A stretch of DNA of 64,000 bases, taken from Candidatus Regiella endosymbiont of Tuberolachnus salignus. Lineage in GTDB: Bacteria; Pseudomonadota; Gammaproteobacteria; Enterobacterales; Enterobacteriaceae. Location: the NCBI RefSeq assembly GCF_964020115.1, contig NZ_OZ026542.1, positions 2,621,436-2,685,435 of the forward strand. Reading direction: 5' to 3'. The position numbers and the translations under genes were made by a program. Below the pieces are notes generated by a model that worked only from the letters and a program-made list of their open reading frames with translations, was not told the origin of the DNA and searched no databases. This document shows, piece after piece, positions 1 through 12,303 of the stretch. Every line of letters starts with the position of its first letter. The stretch's first letter is position 1.

Positions 1-90
1 TGCTTCATACCTCGCCAACAACCGTGATGAGAAGCGCTAAGTTATAAAAGTATTATACTCAAACATCATTATTCTTAGGCTAGTCATCAC

Positions 91-3000
91 ATGGAAAAGA
101 AAGTAACGGAACCTGTCTATTATATGAAAGAAAATGAAAGGGAGATTGATATATTTAAAACATCGCCAGATTTTGAAGTGTTCAAAAAACAATATGAAGA
201 GGCGATTAATAAGATTATTCAGTTTTACAATGAACATAGTCCTGATAAAGGGCGTGAAATTCTTATCGGGGAGGAGGGAAATAGTAGCGACACGGTGGAG
301 AATATGTTCACCCGATTTAAACAGCGTTTATTTACCAAGAATGCTGTTCCTGCTTACCTTCATAGCTTATATCATGCAAAACGACCGATGGAAGAAATTG
401 CGCAAAGTCTGGTAAAAACCTCGGGGATTGCGCTTAAAGTAAAATTGGCTGAAATTCAGGAGCTGGCAAAAAAAATTAAATTTTGCGCTTCGAGCGTTCA
501 TAGTTACGTCCTGAGCACTAAACTTAACCTGAGTCACTATTCAGGTGATCTCGCTGCTGATTTATTGGCATATACAAACAGGGTTACCCGTGATGTTATC
601 AAGGCATTTACCGCGCATCACTCCATCTTACGGCATAGCGATATACACACCTTTAACGCCTACTGGAATGGTTTTAGCAAAGAATTACGCCTTGCGCCGA
701 TTACCGATCCACTTGCACAATCCATCACTCTCAGCCCTCAAAAGTACCACGCTTGTCATCACGCCCTCCGGCAAGCGCTCACGCCCTATAACATTACGGA
801 TCAACTGGCTAAAAATTATCTGAACAATCTGTGCGTTATCCTCGGTAAGGAGCCAGTGGCATGGGGGATGATACAAAACACTATCGCAAATTCTAAGGCG
901 TATTATAAAGATATCAACGTCAGCGCTTTAATGGAGGAGCCTGTTGAAGGTGAAGAAAAATACCGGTTACGATCCGATCCCCTTTGGCTGCAAGTTGAGA
1001 TAGCTAAACAACTCTCTTTTTTACCATCAGAAAGCACATGGCCAAATAATGCAGGTGGGTTGATAGAAACCGTCACCGAGGATGCTGAGGGCAATAAACT
1101 CCAGCGCCTGGTTGATCTATTTTGGCGGGTAACTCCAGAGGGTAACATCAGCCAGCCTGATATCAATTGCCTTGGTAAGATTATCGATCAGGTCAATCCT
1201 GCGCAGCTGATGAAAATCATTGCGCAAACCTGCGATCAAGACGCACCACTACTGAGCCAAATTAATCCTCAGAGGCTGCCCACCGCTAATCTGCAAGATA
1301 TCCGTACATTTTTCTCAAAATTGGGTGATGAGGGTAGCATTGATTATATAACCACTCACAAGGCGTGGTTCCAAAATCTAGAAGCCAATCTTACGCTATT
1401 AATACCGATTATCTCCAGGCTAGATGAGGCTAAACTGGCCACGATTTCGGCTGATTTATTGGGTGGAATGAAAGCCAAAGATATCGACAATGTTTTCAAA
1501 TATTGGGCTGCCAGCAATATTATGCCTAGAGATAATTTATTGAAAATCTTATACCAACAGGCACTCAAGATCGATTTTAATGACAACATGCCCCGTCTGA
1601 GCCGTATTTTTCGTCAGTTTTTGGTATTAGCCATCAAAACAAAAAATCAGCCGATGGTCAAAACATTATCTGAACAGATCCCTTATAACGATGGCCTGCT
1701 GTACTACGCGGTTGTCAGTAAAGATGTGGCAATCTTGAAGACATTACTGGAGGCTAACGTGGATCCTAACGAGCCAAGTTTGCATGCACACTTTTCTATT
1801 TTGCAAGACGCTGTTTTATCACAGAACCCTACACTGATAGAGGTGTTGCTTGCGCATTATGCGCGAGATGATTCGGCGGATGCACTGATGGAAGCCATAC
1901 AACAGGGCAATGTTGAGATGGTCGAGCGGTTATCAAAGATAGTCCGCTGCCGTGGCCGCTTCACGTCAATTTATCCGCGTATGCTGTCACTGGCAGAAAA
2001 TACCAAAAATTCAGCGCAAATCACCGCTCTCTTACGAGAGCAGCAAGATAATTTAATGCAGTTTCAGTTTGATCATGTGATGTTGCCGACAGAGCTAGAG
2101 GAAAATGCACGGGTGCCTTTAAAGCCGATAGGCTCGTCATACAAAGCCATCCTCTATTCTCTCAATCAATTACATCACACATCAGGGATGGAACTGATTA
2201 AAAACGCCTTTATTCTAAAACTCCAGATACAGGCTTATAACGATGAAAAACGCCGAGATACGCGGCGTGAAAGGACTTTATTAACATTGGATCAGCAAAT
2301 TAACCAGGCGCTGTTTCCCCCTGCTATGACGCCTTACATTACGGAAATCATCAAAATGGCTCAAACACGGCTTCCATTAGCCGTTGAGCTGTATCAAATG
2401 GTATTTAACTCAGCACCCGCTTCTCAATCAACGTTAATGCATTTTATGATTAATGCCGTGAAAGAAAATGCTGAAGTGCGTTTAGTCGATGTAAAGAAAA
2501 TTTATCACCGAATTTATCAGGCAAACACAGATAATTGGGATAGAAACTATACCAGAGACGCCCGGAAACAACTGAATAAACTCCTACGAAAACCCGCTGA
2601 TGAATCCTCTTTACCGCTGAATTTTAACGGCCAGCCTAAATCGCGGGTAAAACAGGAAGTCGAACATCAGTTAGCGGTGATATTCGAAAAAGGGCATCAA
2701 GGCATGCTACTGAGTTATGACAGCATGATGCAGTATCAAGACACTATCGATTTTATAACAAAGTATATACATGAACTCAAAGGGAGAGGGATCACCACAC
2801 TTTGTCTACCGCTAAGCACAAGAATAAAGGCGTTAATCGATAGATATCTGCAAGGAAAAGCGGAGTCAACGATTTTGCCTTTGAATCGTTCTTTGCGAAA
2901 GTTATGTGTTACCGCGCGTGAAAATGACATAAAAATTATTGCGCTGGATCCCCCAAGTAAGCCACAAAATATCGTGCAACAAGGGATGGCCGATAATAAG

Positions 3001-6000
3001 GTGCTAATGAAACTAACCGAGCTGTCAGCGCGATTACTTCCTACTGAGAAATTTCTGGCGATTTATCAACAACAGAGCCTACTCTCTAAACCCTTAGGCC
3101 GCCGTTTTTTACCTGGTATCGCTCCCCTTCTGGGGCTACCTGCGCTGACGGTGTTATCAAAAAAAGAATACAGAATATACTTTGGGCTGCCTCAGTCAGA
3201 ATCGACAGAAAAAAATCAATTGCTCGTCCTCAATGATATCTCTCATCGCCAGGAAAGAGAGCTAAGTGCGCCTCACTTGAGTACCGCGAAGATGTTTGAT
3301 GCGAGCGAATGGAGGAAAATACCGCTAAAATCGGCTCGCGCCACACTTTCTTCACCGTTGAACAGCAAAATTATTTTGGTATTGGAAAACGATCTTACCG
3401 CTAAGGAGGCAGGAGAGAAGTTATTCAATAAAGATCCTGACAACAGAGCCTTATTTTATTTAAGTGCTGAAGGGGATTTTCGTTTGGTAAAGGGGGAAGC
3501 TAGTGTGTTAACAAGCCATGTGTCCATACTGGCGGTGGGGCATGGCCGTGGCGGTGAAGGCGAAAGAAATCATCAAACATTAGGCGGTAGCAAGGCATCG
3601 GCGCTGGCGACCAGGATCCAGAAATTTATTACCCAGTTGCAAGCGCAATATGTCATCACGCTCACCCCCTACAGTATCAGTCTGGTCGGATGCTCACTGA
3701 CTGACTATGAAAAACAAACCGGGGGTTATGCCCGACAATTTGCCGAATCACTGGCTGAGCAGGGTACCTACGCGGATATCGGTGCCTACCGGACGAAAGT
3801 CCGTGTCAATGAATCAGGCCACCGATTGACAGAGTTAGCAGAAGATAGCTGGCATCAGAACAGCGCGGATGACAAGTTAGTATTGCGTTGGAATAACGAA
3901 AAAAAATTAGTGCCGGCCAACAATCTTGCGTTGCGACTGCAACGTGCAAGAGAGCTCATTGATGAGCTGGCGTCAAATCAGAAATTCTATCTTTCACTAA
4001 ACACGCAGCAACAGCGTGATCTCAGCCAGGTTTTTCAACGACCTGATGGGGAGATGGATATTGAACGCATGCTATTGACCACACATCATCAAGATCGACG
4101 GCAGACATGGAATAAAAATGTACAGCAACTGTTACAACACCCAGAGATACACACTGAGCTGGCTGAAGTCAGCCTACAATCTGCGCTGCGACAGCGCCAA
4201 CATTGGCATCAGCGCCAACAACAAAGCGCTTTGGCATTTTATCAAACCGGCACCCAGGCAGGCATAACAGAAAATCGAGGGATAAAAATTAGGGCACACT
4301 TGGCTTTGCAAGGGCTCTATATCAGCGATAGTGCCTTTAATAACCATACTCTGACGGATTCCACCGCACTTGGCCTCGCGTGGCTTGATGCTTACGTTGT
4401 CGGTGAAGAAAACACCTTCTTCGATGGGATAAAGGGTCACTCCGAGATCAAGCGAGAAAAAGCCGCGGGCATCATATCTTTGGCTGAAATTCAGCGCGCT
4501 GATTCACTGCGCCAACTGTTTGATGATTTACAGCAGGTCACACAACGCAATATGGCGCATCAGCGCCTGTTCACTCCCCAGCAAAAAATCAGCAATATAG
4601 GATCCTATTGGCTAAAAGGCCAATATCATTCGATGATGTTGAATATCACAGCAAACGGATCCGGTTACCTCTATTCGCTGTATGACGCTAATGTTGGCGT
4701 GATACATTTGAATGACTCACATTCACATGAAAATCTTTCTACCCTGCATACGTTGCTCAATGACTATCTACAAACTCGCGATACCTCAGGGAAAAGCCGT
4801 GCGCAACAGTACGGCATGACAGAGCGCAATAATCAATACCAGGTTGAAATTTATCGTGTTAATACTGATCAAACAGGAGAGATGCGCTCAACCTTACAGG
4901 CCTTCCAACAATCTCTCAAGGTGATCGGCGAAGCACAGCACATCAAACGTTCACAGAATCAAACATTGTGGCCATCTTCTCGCCGCAGGTTGGATCGTAT
5001 TAACGCAGGCGCCCACCGTTTAGCCTGCGGGATGCAAGCCATGGGCTACATCATCGGGATCGCGACGATAAAAAAATACACCGATATGCTCAATGACGTA
5101 AGGTTAACTCCTGAACAAAAAGAAGAGATTCGATTTGAGCGCAATTTAGCGCTGGTTTCTTTTGGCTACAATGGGATTACCGATCCCCTTCAGCTGGTTC
5201 TGAGTAAAGTCTATCCCTCTATTGCGCGCCAGGCATTGGCACGCAGCATGGGTCAGCTGCCTGCTTTCACCCATTGTGCGGAAAAACTGGGTTTTAAGCT
5301 TAAATTTGCTGGTGTCAAATTTGGCGGGGCGGGATTGAACCTATTAGGTACCGGTTTTGATATCTATCAGGCCTATCACGCCTTTTCTCAGATCAGCACA
5401 GTGACTGATCGTGAAGTTCGGCAAGATCTCATCGTCAGTGGGGTTTTCTCAACAATAGGCGCGATTGTTGGCATCGTCACCAGTATCGCTTTTATGGCCA
5501 GTGCGACCGCAGCAGCAGCTGTCGCGCCGCTTGGCGTGGTAATTGGTTTGGGACTCATGCTCGGCAGAGGCATTTATTCCGTTGTACGCCAAATTGAAGC
5601 GATAGAAAAATATATTACGTTGGATGGTTATGAAAAGTTAGCAAATGGCTGGAGGGTATTTTGGGGCATGCGCCCGACAGCAGATGTGCAGAGACGCTTG
5701 GCATACGAGCGGCAAAAACCGATATTCCTTCAGCATTATAAAGACTATTTATTTGAAAATGCCCGGCGAAAGATGATGAGTAATCAAGATATTGATACTT
5801 ATATCTACAGTCTGGGTGATTTTGATTTGCAAGCACATCCTTTTTTAAATCTAGTCACTATTGATACTACACCACATGGTATGTTGCCTCGAATAGGACG
5901 CAGAATACTAAAATCGGGTCTGCGGCCTGAAGAGGTGGAGCCAGAAAAACGAAAATATCACTTAAAACCCGATGAGATATTTGAGGTTGAAAAAACCGAT

Positions 6001-6633
6001 GAATATTACTATACACCGGGTTCAATTAAAGCCGTTGATGATACTTTTAATGGTGCTGAATGGGGAGATGTCATTACGGAAAAAAATCATCTCATTCCTA
6101 ACGTCGGCGTGACAGGCGATACCTCTCTCAGTATTACCGAACGTCATATAACCAGTGTCCTAGGCTCCAGCGCGTCAACATCGTTCGGATACAAAAATGT
6201 GGCTCTGATTGATTTAGGCGATGGTAATGATTGCGGGATCGGGTTCGCCAATAAAAATAATATTTTTCTTGGTGGCACGGGCAAAAAAAACTATACCGGT
6301 GGACAGCTACACGACATTTTCTACTTAGGCAATAAACAAAAACATGTCCTTCCTGCACCAAACCTGAGCAGTACCTTCGATGGTAAGGGTTCAGATCAGG
6401 ACACGCTCATTATTGAAAGCAAACCACCAGGGATCTCCGGTTATAACGTCAATCTGGGTACCGCCAGCATTTTCTATATAGGATCAAATGAGCCGATATT
6501 GGCGGCAACCCTCAGAAATATCGAACATATTATCGCTCACGCTGAACTCAACGATACCCTTGTCGGTGATCATCATCATAATCGACTTAATGGAAGGGGA
6601 GGCAACGATATCCTCTATGGCTGTCAGCGCTAA
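91..6633 (+). CDS. Giant RTX/TcdA-TcdB-like toxin, 3' end truncated by IS21
   Basis: A 2180-residue multidomain protein. Residues ~531-650 look like degenerate ankyrin repeats. Around 1090-1260 is a C80 self-cleaving cysteine protease domain, with His1151 in a GHGRGG context and Cys1201 in VGCSL; the 50-residue spacing suits MARTX/TcdB autoproteases. A later segment has His1513 (YHSMM) and Asp1532 (YDAN), like the His/Asp pair of C58 (YopT/LifA-type) proteases, but Ala1426 seems to occupy the Cys position. A long hydrophobic stretch (~1780-1825) and the Gly/Asp-rich part after it resemble the TcdA/TcdB pore region, and the protein stops within an RTX nonapeptide (GRGGNDILYG). The last three codons and the stop lie inside the IS terminus, so the native C-terminus is lost. 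An in-frame TAG at 76-78 supports the ATG, although the Shine-Dalgarno is weak. Likely a host-directed toxin; substrate unknown. Confidence 0.8.
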   Translation: MEKKVTEPVYYMKENEREIDIFKTSPDFEVFKKQYEEAINKIIQFYNEHSPDKGREILIGEEGNSSDTVENMFTRFKQRLFTKNAVPAYLHSLYHAKRPMEEIAQSLVKTSGIALKVKLAEIQELAKKIKFCASSVHSYVLSTKLNLSHYSGDLAADLLAYTNRVTRDVIKAFTAHHSILRHSDIHTFNAYWNGFSKELRLAPITDPLAQSITLSPQKYHACHHALRQALTPYNITDQLAKNYLNNLCVILGKEPVAWGMIQNTIANSKAYYKDINVSALMEEPVEGEEKYRLRSDPLWLQVEIAKQLSFLPSESTWPNNAGGLIETVTEDAEGNKLQRLVDLFWRVTPEGNISQPDINCLGKIIDQVNPAQLMKIIAQTCDQDAPLLSQINPQRLPTANLQDIRTFFSKLGDEGSIDYITTHKAWFQNLEANLTLLIPIISRLDEAKLATISADLLGGMKAKDIDNVFKYWAASNIMPRDNLLKILYQQALKIDFNDNMPRLSRIFRQFLVLAIKTKNQPMVKTLSEQIPYNDGLLYYAVVSKDVAILKTLLEANVDPNEPSLHAHFSILQDAVLSQNPTLIEVLLAHYARDDSADALMEAIQQGNVEMVERLSKIVRCRGRFTSIYPRMLSLAENTKNSAQITALLREQQDNLMQFQFDHVMLPTELEENARVPLKPIGSSYKAILYSLNQLHHTSGMELIKNAFILKLQIQAYNDEKRRDTRRERTLLTLDQQINQALFPPAMTPYITEIIKMAQTRLPLAVELYQMVFNSAPASQSTLMHFMINAVKENAEVRLVDVKKIYHRIYQANTDNWDRNYTRDARKQLNKLLRKPADESSLPLNFNGQPKSRVKQEVEHQLAVIFEKGHQGMLLSYDSMMQYQDTIDFITKYIHELKGRGITTLCLPLSTRIKALIDRYLQGKAESTILPLNRSLRKLCVTARENDIKIIALDPPSKPQNIVQQGMADNKVLMKLTELSARLLPTEKFLAIYQQQSLLSKPLGRRFLPGIAPLLGLPALTVLSKKEYRIYFGLPQSESTEKNQLLVLNDISHRQERELSAPHLSTAKMFDASEWRKIPLKSARATLSSPLNSKIILVLENDLTAKEAGEKLFNKDPDNRALFYLSAEGDFRLVKGEASVLTSHVSILAVGHGRGGEGERNHQTLGGSKASALATRIQKFITQLQAQYVITLTPYSISLVGCSLTDYEKQTGGYARQFAESLAEQGTYADIGAYRTKVRVNESGHRLTELAEDSWHQNSADDKLVLRWNNEKKLVPANNLALRLQRARELIDELASNQKFYLSLNTQQQRDLSQVFQRPDGEMDIERMLLTTHHQDRRQTWNKNVQQLLQHPEIHTELAEVSLQSALRQRQHWHQRQQQSALAFYQTGTQAGITENRGIKIRAHLALQGLYISDSAFNNHTLTDSTALGLAWLDAYVVGEENTFFDGIKGHSEIKREKAAGIISLAEIQRADSLRQLFDDLQQVTQRNMAHQRLFTPQQKISNIGSYWLKGQYHSMMLNITANGSGYLYSLYDANVGVIHLNDSHSHENLSTLHTLLNDYLQTRDTSGKSRAQQYGMTERNNQYQVEIYRVNTDQTGEMRSTLQAFQQSLKVIGEAQHIKRSQNQTLWPSSRRRLDRINAGAHRLACGMQAMGYIIGIATIKKYTDMLNDVRLTPEQKEEIRFERNLALVSFGYNGITDPLQLVLSKVYPSIARQALARSMGQLPAFTHCAEKLGFKLKFAGVKFGGAGLNLLGTGFDIYQAYHAFSQISTVTDREVRQDLIVSGVFSTIGAIVGIVTSIAFMASATAAAAVAPLGVVIGLGLMLGRGIYSVVRQIEAIEKYITLDGYEKLANGWRVFWGMRPTADVQRRLAYERQKPIFLQHYKDYLFENARRKMMSNQDIDTYIYSLGDFDLQAHPFLNLVTIDTTPHGMLPRIGRRILKSGLRPEEVEPEKRKYHLKPDEIFEVEKTDEYYYTPGSIKAVDDTFNGAEWGDVITEKNHLIPNVGVTGDTSLSITERHITSVLGSSASTSFGYKNVALIDLGDGNDCGIGFANKNNIFLGGTGKKNYTGGQLHDIFYLGNKQKHVLPAPNLSSTFDGKGSDQDTLIIESKPPGISGYNVNLGTASIFYIGSNEPILAATLRNIEHIIAHAELNDTLVGDHHHNRLNGRGGNDILYGCQR

Positions 6634-6709
6634 TGATAAAAGACCGTAAATTGCTAATTTAATTTGTCCACTCAAGCCAGAATGCAGTTTCCTTTGTGGT
6701 GACAAAGCC

Positions 6710-8697
<1,988 letters not shown>

Positions 8698-8754
8698 CAA
8701 AAACTGGACATTTTAAAGTAGCAAAAAGTGGTCAATCTAAAGTAGCGTTGACAA

Positions 8755-9252
8755 GTGAACATTGCTTAGAGCTAACAATGTATAAATTGATTCAAAATAA
8801 GGAGGTAGAAAACAGAGTATCGACATCACATCTGTATTTCCTACGACAAGCTTTAGCTTGAGCCCATTTATGCTCAATGGGATTGAGATCAGGGGAATAA
8901 ACAGGAAGATATTCGAGGGTAAATCCGGCATTTTTTATTGAATGTTGTCTATCTTGACGTTTGTGAAAACTGACATTATCCATCACAATAACGGCATTAT
9001 GGGGTACCTTAGGCAACAGATCTTGATTAATCCAGGAGCGACATCTTGTGCCAGCGCTTCCATATCTATTTTGGTAGCCGGTTTATTGTGCGTCGTGCAA
9101 GGCGTTATGCGGCGATTCCAGCGCATAAGACTGGCCATCCCTACGCCAAAACGAGACGCTGTTTTCGCATACGTCAGTTTTTCTTTTTCTTTAATGGCCA
9201 ATACATGTTGGCGAAATTTTAATGGATAAGTCATCAGATTAGTATACATCAT
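8755..9252 (-). pseudogene. IS630-family transposase, internally deleted and frameshifted
   Basis: Two fragments in different frames form a shortened IS630 transposase. The upstream part (8983-9252) has the N-terminal helix-turn-helix (TYPLKFRQHVLAIKEKEKL...). The downstream part (8792-9016) has the C-terminal DDE core with IVMDNVSFHK and YSPDLNPIEHKWA. The middle of the gene is missing and the frames do not join, so no active enzyme is made. IS630/Tc1-mariner enzymes insert at TA, which matters because the small palindromic repeats here also sit at TA. It occupies the place where tig precedes clpP in enterics. Confidence 0.85.
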
Positions 9253-9409
9253 AAAATAAGGTGCTAGCTCTATTGGGTAAAAAAGAAAGCAAAGCTTGAA
9301 AAAGGAATTCTATCCCCCAATTAAGTTAGGCCATGGTTATTGTTGCTTATCTCAAGTAGAATTGGTTATCAATGACAGTGACGCTAAAAAATTCTATCAG
9401 GAGAGGGTA

Positions 9410-10081
9410 ATGTCATATAGTCGTGCAGATCAGGTATCAACTATGGCGCTAGTGCCGATGGTGGTAGAGCAAACATCACGTGGGGAACGTGCTTACGATA
9501 TTTATTCTCGTTTGTTAAAAGAACGTGTGATTTTTCTGACGGGTCAGGTTGAAGATCATATGGCCAATCTTATCGTGGCTCAGATGCTTTTTTTAGAGGC
9601 AGAAAATCCAGATAAAGATATTTCTCTTTATATCAATTCTCCAGGTGGAGTCATTACTGCCGGGATGTCTATTTATGACACCATGCAATTTATCAAACCG
9701 GATGTCATTACCCTATGTATCGGACAAGCGTGCTCAATGGGTGCTTTTCTGTTAACGGCTGGGACAAAAGGAAAGCGTTTTTGTTTACCTAATTCACGTG
9801 TAATGATTCACCAGCCATTGGGCGGTTACCAAGGGCAGGTGAGTGATATAGAAATTCATAGCAAAGAAATCAGAAATGTGAAAAATCGCATGAATACACT
9901 TATGGCGAAACACACGGGTAAAGCGCTTGAAGATATAGAAAAAGACACAGAAAGGGATTATTTTTTATCGGCAGAAGAATCAGTAAACTACGGTTTAGTC
10001 GACCAAATATTATACACTCGGGCAGCAGTATCTAATCTTGATGAAAAAGTGGATAAAAAAGGTAAAAAAGGTACAAAATAA
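9410..10081 (+). CDS. clpP: ATP-dependent Clp protease proteolytic subunit ClpP
   Basis: Serine peptidase that forms the double-heptamer chamber used with ClpX and ClpA, both encoded in this window. The catalytic triad is visible: Ser109 (ACSMGA), His134 (MIHQP) and Asp183 (TERD). I chose the ATG of MSYSRADQV because it follows a strong AGGAGAGG and matches the E. coli N-terminus; an upstream in-frame extension of 38 codons has no counterpart in the family. The product is 223 residues against 207 in E. coli, because of a Lys-rich tail (KKGKKGTK). It lies upstream of clpX; the normal preceding gene tig is absent. Confidence 0.96.
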   Translation: MSYSRADQVSTMALVPMVVEQTSRGERAYDIYSRLLKERVIFLTGQVEDHMANLIVAQMLFLEAENPDKDISLYINSPGGVITAGMSIYDTMQFIKPDVITLCIGQACSMGAFLLTAGTKGKRFCLPNSRVMIHQPLGGYQGQVSDIEIHSKEIRNVKNRMNTLMAKHTGKALEDIEKDTERDYFLSAEESVNYGLVDQILYTRAAVSNLDEKVDKKGKKGTK

Positions 10082-10145
10082 CCACTTTATTATTTAGAGT
10101 TTAGTGTCACTGGTGGCTACTCATTTGTTGTCGGTCATGGTGTCA

Positions 10146-10264
10146 TATACCCTTCGTCTTTGAAGTTGCCTTCGGCTGCCAGGGCGACCGGCCGATGAGG
10201 GTGGAGTACCATGAGGGTGAATACCCGCAGCCAACAACGCGGCGGCTTCAAAGGCGAAGGGTAT
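10146..10264. repeat. F1 palindromic element, clpP-clpX gap
   Basis: Full-length copy of the ~120-bp F1 family: TATACCCTTCG at one end and CGAAGGGTATA at the other, with CTTTGAAGTTGCC / GGCGGCTTCAAAG as inner arms. It begins about 65 bp after the clpP stop. Confidence 0.9.
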
Positions 10265-10329
10265 AATCAGGATTGATTACAGAGATCCGATATACTGTTC
10301 ATATAGGCTCTAAGAATCGGTACTGTTTC

Positions 10330-10453
10330 TTGTGATAAACCGTAGTTAGTGGCGGGAGCGCAGCAACCCGCAGCGTACACAAAGTACATGAGGATGGTGA
10401 TCACCGCGTAATGTAGAATTCGCGCCACGCAGCAGGCTGTGAAAGAAATCTAA
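10330..10453. repeat. F4 repeat copy, upstream of clpX
   Basis: About 120 bp sharing AACCGTAGTT, a GCGCAGCAACC-like block, AGTACATGAGGAT and a CGCGCCACGCAG-like end with the copy at 18518-18663. It ends ~30 bp before the clpX start and so may sit in the 5' leader. Confidence 0.65.
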
Positions 10454-10481
10454 TACAGAAATTTAAAGAAGAGGTCTATTG

Positions 10482-11753
10482 ATGACGGATAAGAGCAAAA
10501 AGAATTCTGAAAAGCCGCTATATTGCTCTTTCTGCGGCAAAAGCCAAAGTGAAGTGGGTAAGTTGATTGCTGGACCCGCGGTGTATGTTTGTAATGAATG
10601 CGTTGAATTGTGTAATGACATAATTCGCGAAGAAATCAAAGATGTTTCCCAACACAGAGAGCGAAGTGCTTTACCGACACCTCATGAAATTCGTCATCAT
10701 CTCGATGATTATGTTATCGGGCAAGAACAGGCGAAAAAAGCGTTGGCGGTAGCAGTGTATAACCATTATAAACGTCTGTGTAACGGTGACAGTAATAATG
10801 GTGTTGAATTAGGAAAAAGTAATATTTTACTGATTGGTCCAACGGGCAGTGGTAAAACGCTGTTAGCAGAAACCTTAGCGCGGTTTCTGGATGTGCCCTT
10901 TACTATGGCAGATGCGACTACATTAACTGAAGCGGGTTACGTTGGTGAAGATGTAGAAAATATCATACAAAAATTGTTGCAGAAATGTGATTATAATGTA
11001 GAAAAGGCGCAAAGAGGGATTGTCTACATTGATGAAATTGATAAAATTTCGCGAAAATCAGAAAATCCATCTATAACCCGTGATGTTTCTGGGGAAGGGG
11101 TGCAGCAGGCGTTATTAAAACTTATCGAAGGAACCATCGCCGCAGTGCCACCGCAGGGGGGGCGTAAGCATCCTCAGCAGGAGTTTCTACAAGTTGATAC
11201 CTCAAAAATTCTTTTTATCTGTGGTGGTGCTTTTGCTGGATTAGATAAAGTGATTAGTCAGCGTTTGAATACAGGCACGGGTATTGGTTTTGGCGCGGTT
11301 GTAAAAAGTGTCTGTGAAAAACCCAGTGAAGGTGAATTATTACGCCAGGCAGAACCTGAAGATTTGATTAAATTTGGTTTAATTCCTGAATTCATAGGAC
11401 GGCTGCCGGTCGTCACAACGCTGACTGAACTAAATCAAGAGGCTTTAATTAAAATTTTAAAAGAACCGAAGAATGCGCTGACTAAGCAATATCAAGCCTT
11501 GTTTAACTTAGAAAGTGTTGAATTGGAGTTCACTGAGGAAGCGCTGATCGCAATTGCTAAAAAAGCGATGGCACGTAAGACCGGTGCCCGCGGTTTACGT
11601 TCTATTGTTGAGGCGGCCTTGCTGGATACGATGTACGATTTACCGTCAATGGAAAAAGTGGATAAAGTTGTGGTGGATGAATCGGCTATCGATGGCCAAT
11701 CTGCCCCTTTGCTCGTCTACAAAAAGAGTGAAGCTCAGGCCATTGGAGAATAA
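10482..11753 (+). CDS. clpX: ATP-dependent Clp protease ATPase subunit ClpX
   Basis: AAA+ unfoldase that feeds substrates to ClpP. The 423-residue protein has the N-terminal zinc domain (Cys15, Cys18, Cys37, Cys40), Walker A GPTGSGKT (119-126), Walker [10 protein letters not shown] and the ClpP-docking IGF tripeptide in GIGFGAVVK. The start is the ATG after AAAGAAGAGG; a TTG just upstream in frame is unlikely. It follows clpP, but 400 bp of repeats separate them, unlike the tight enteric operon, so separate transcription is possible. Confidence 0.97.
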   Translation: MTDKSKKNSEKPLYCSFCGKSQSEVGKLIAGPAVYVCNECVELCNDIIREEIKDVSQHRERSALPTPHEIRHHLDDYVIGQEQAKKALAVAVYNHYKRLCNGDSNNGVELGKSNILLIGPTGSGKTLLAETLARFLDVPFTMADATTLTEAGYVGEDVENIIQKLLQKCDYNVEKAQRGIVYIDEIDKISRKSENPSITRDVSGEGVQQALLKLIEGTIAAVPPQGGRKHPQQEFLQVDTSKILFICGGAFAGLDKVISQRLNTGTGIGFGAVVKSVCEKPSEGELLRQAEPEDLIKFGLIPEFIGRLPVVTTLTELNQEALIKILKEPKNALTKQYQALFNLESVELEFTEEALIAIAKKAMARKTGARGLRSIVEAALLDTMYDLPSMEKVDKVVVDESAIDGQSAPLLVYKKSEAQAIGE

Positions 11754-11774
11754 CTGATTAAATTAAGAAGTGAA

Positions 11775-11895
11775 TATACCCTTTGTCTTTGAAGTTGCCT
11801 TCGGCTGCCAGGGCGTGAGACCCGATGAGCGTGGACATACCATGAGGGCGAGAGCTGGCAGCCAACAACGCGGCGGCTTCAAAGCGAATGGTATA
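11775..11895. repeat. F1 palindromic element, after clpX
   Basis: Full-length F1 copy beginning ~20 bp after the clpX stop: TATACCCTTTGTCTTTGAAG at the left, CGGCTTCAAAGCGAATGGTATA at the right. Confidence 0.88.
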
Positions 11896-11899
11896 TAAC

Positions 11900-11981
11900 T
11901 AAGAGCTTGTTCGAAATTCCTTGTTCTCGCTGATACTTCATCAATTGAGCATTGCTCAAGAAGATTTGGAACAGGCTCTTA
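11900..11981. repeat. F3 inverted-repeat element
   Basis: An 82-bp element with imperfect terminal inverted repeats: TAAGAGCTTGTTCGAAATT on the left and the complement of TAAGAGCCTGTTCCAAATCTT on the right. Related pieces occur at 40101, 41736-41788, 52182-52298 and 53145. Confidence 0.75.
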
Positions 11982-11984
11982 GGG

Positions 11985-12008
11985 GGGGGATTTCGTCCCC
12001 CATTTTTT
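11985..12008 (+). terminator. Intrinsic terminator downstream of clpX
   Basis: Stem GGGGGA / TCCCCC with a TTTCG loop, followed by ATTTTTTCC. It probably ends the clpX transcript and abuts the right end of the F3 element. Confidence 0.75.
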
Positions 12009-12115
12009 CCTCGCATTGTTATTGTTGAATCTCAGACTTTTGTCCCCATATATCCACAATCTATAATAGTGAAATCCGTGACAATCTGTACTTTATCCAA
12101 TACACACCGTAAAAC

Positions 12116-12226
12116 TATAGCCGAATCAGTTTAATTTGATTCAAGGCGGAGGAGCGCAGACAGTACAAATAAATAGTACGGCAAGCGACGACAACACTTA
12201 AATCAAGTTAAAATGATTTGGCTATA
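12116..12226. repeat. F2 palindromic element, upstream of lon
   Basis: A 111-bp element with ends TATAGCCGAATCAGTTTAAT and the complement of TATAGCCAAATCATTTTAAC, around a conserved core GGAGGAGCGCAGACAGTACA. Two other copies lie at 17429-17534 and 19008-19114. It lies 78 bp before the lon start and may have displaced or joined its promoter region. Confidence 0.85.
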
Positions 12227-12303
12227 AGGTTTTTTGGAGCGGGGGAAGATGTGAAAAGATTCCATTATAAGTCAGGCAGAAAGCTAACCTAAGAGAGAGT
12301 TCT

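Noticed and set aside
4300..4620. An active C58 cysteine protease in the toxin
   Set aside because: The His/Asp pair is suggestive, but no Cys is found at the expected position (Ala1426), so I do not claim activity.
9296..9409. Upstream extension of ClpP by 38 residues
   Set aside because: The extension is not conserved, while AGGAGAGG sits directly before the MSYSRADQV start that matches the family.
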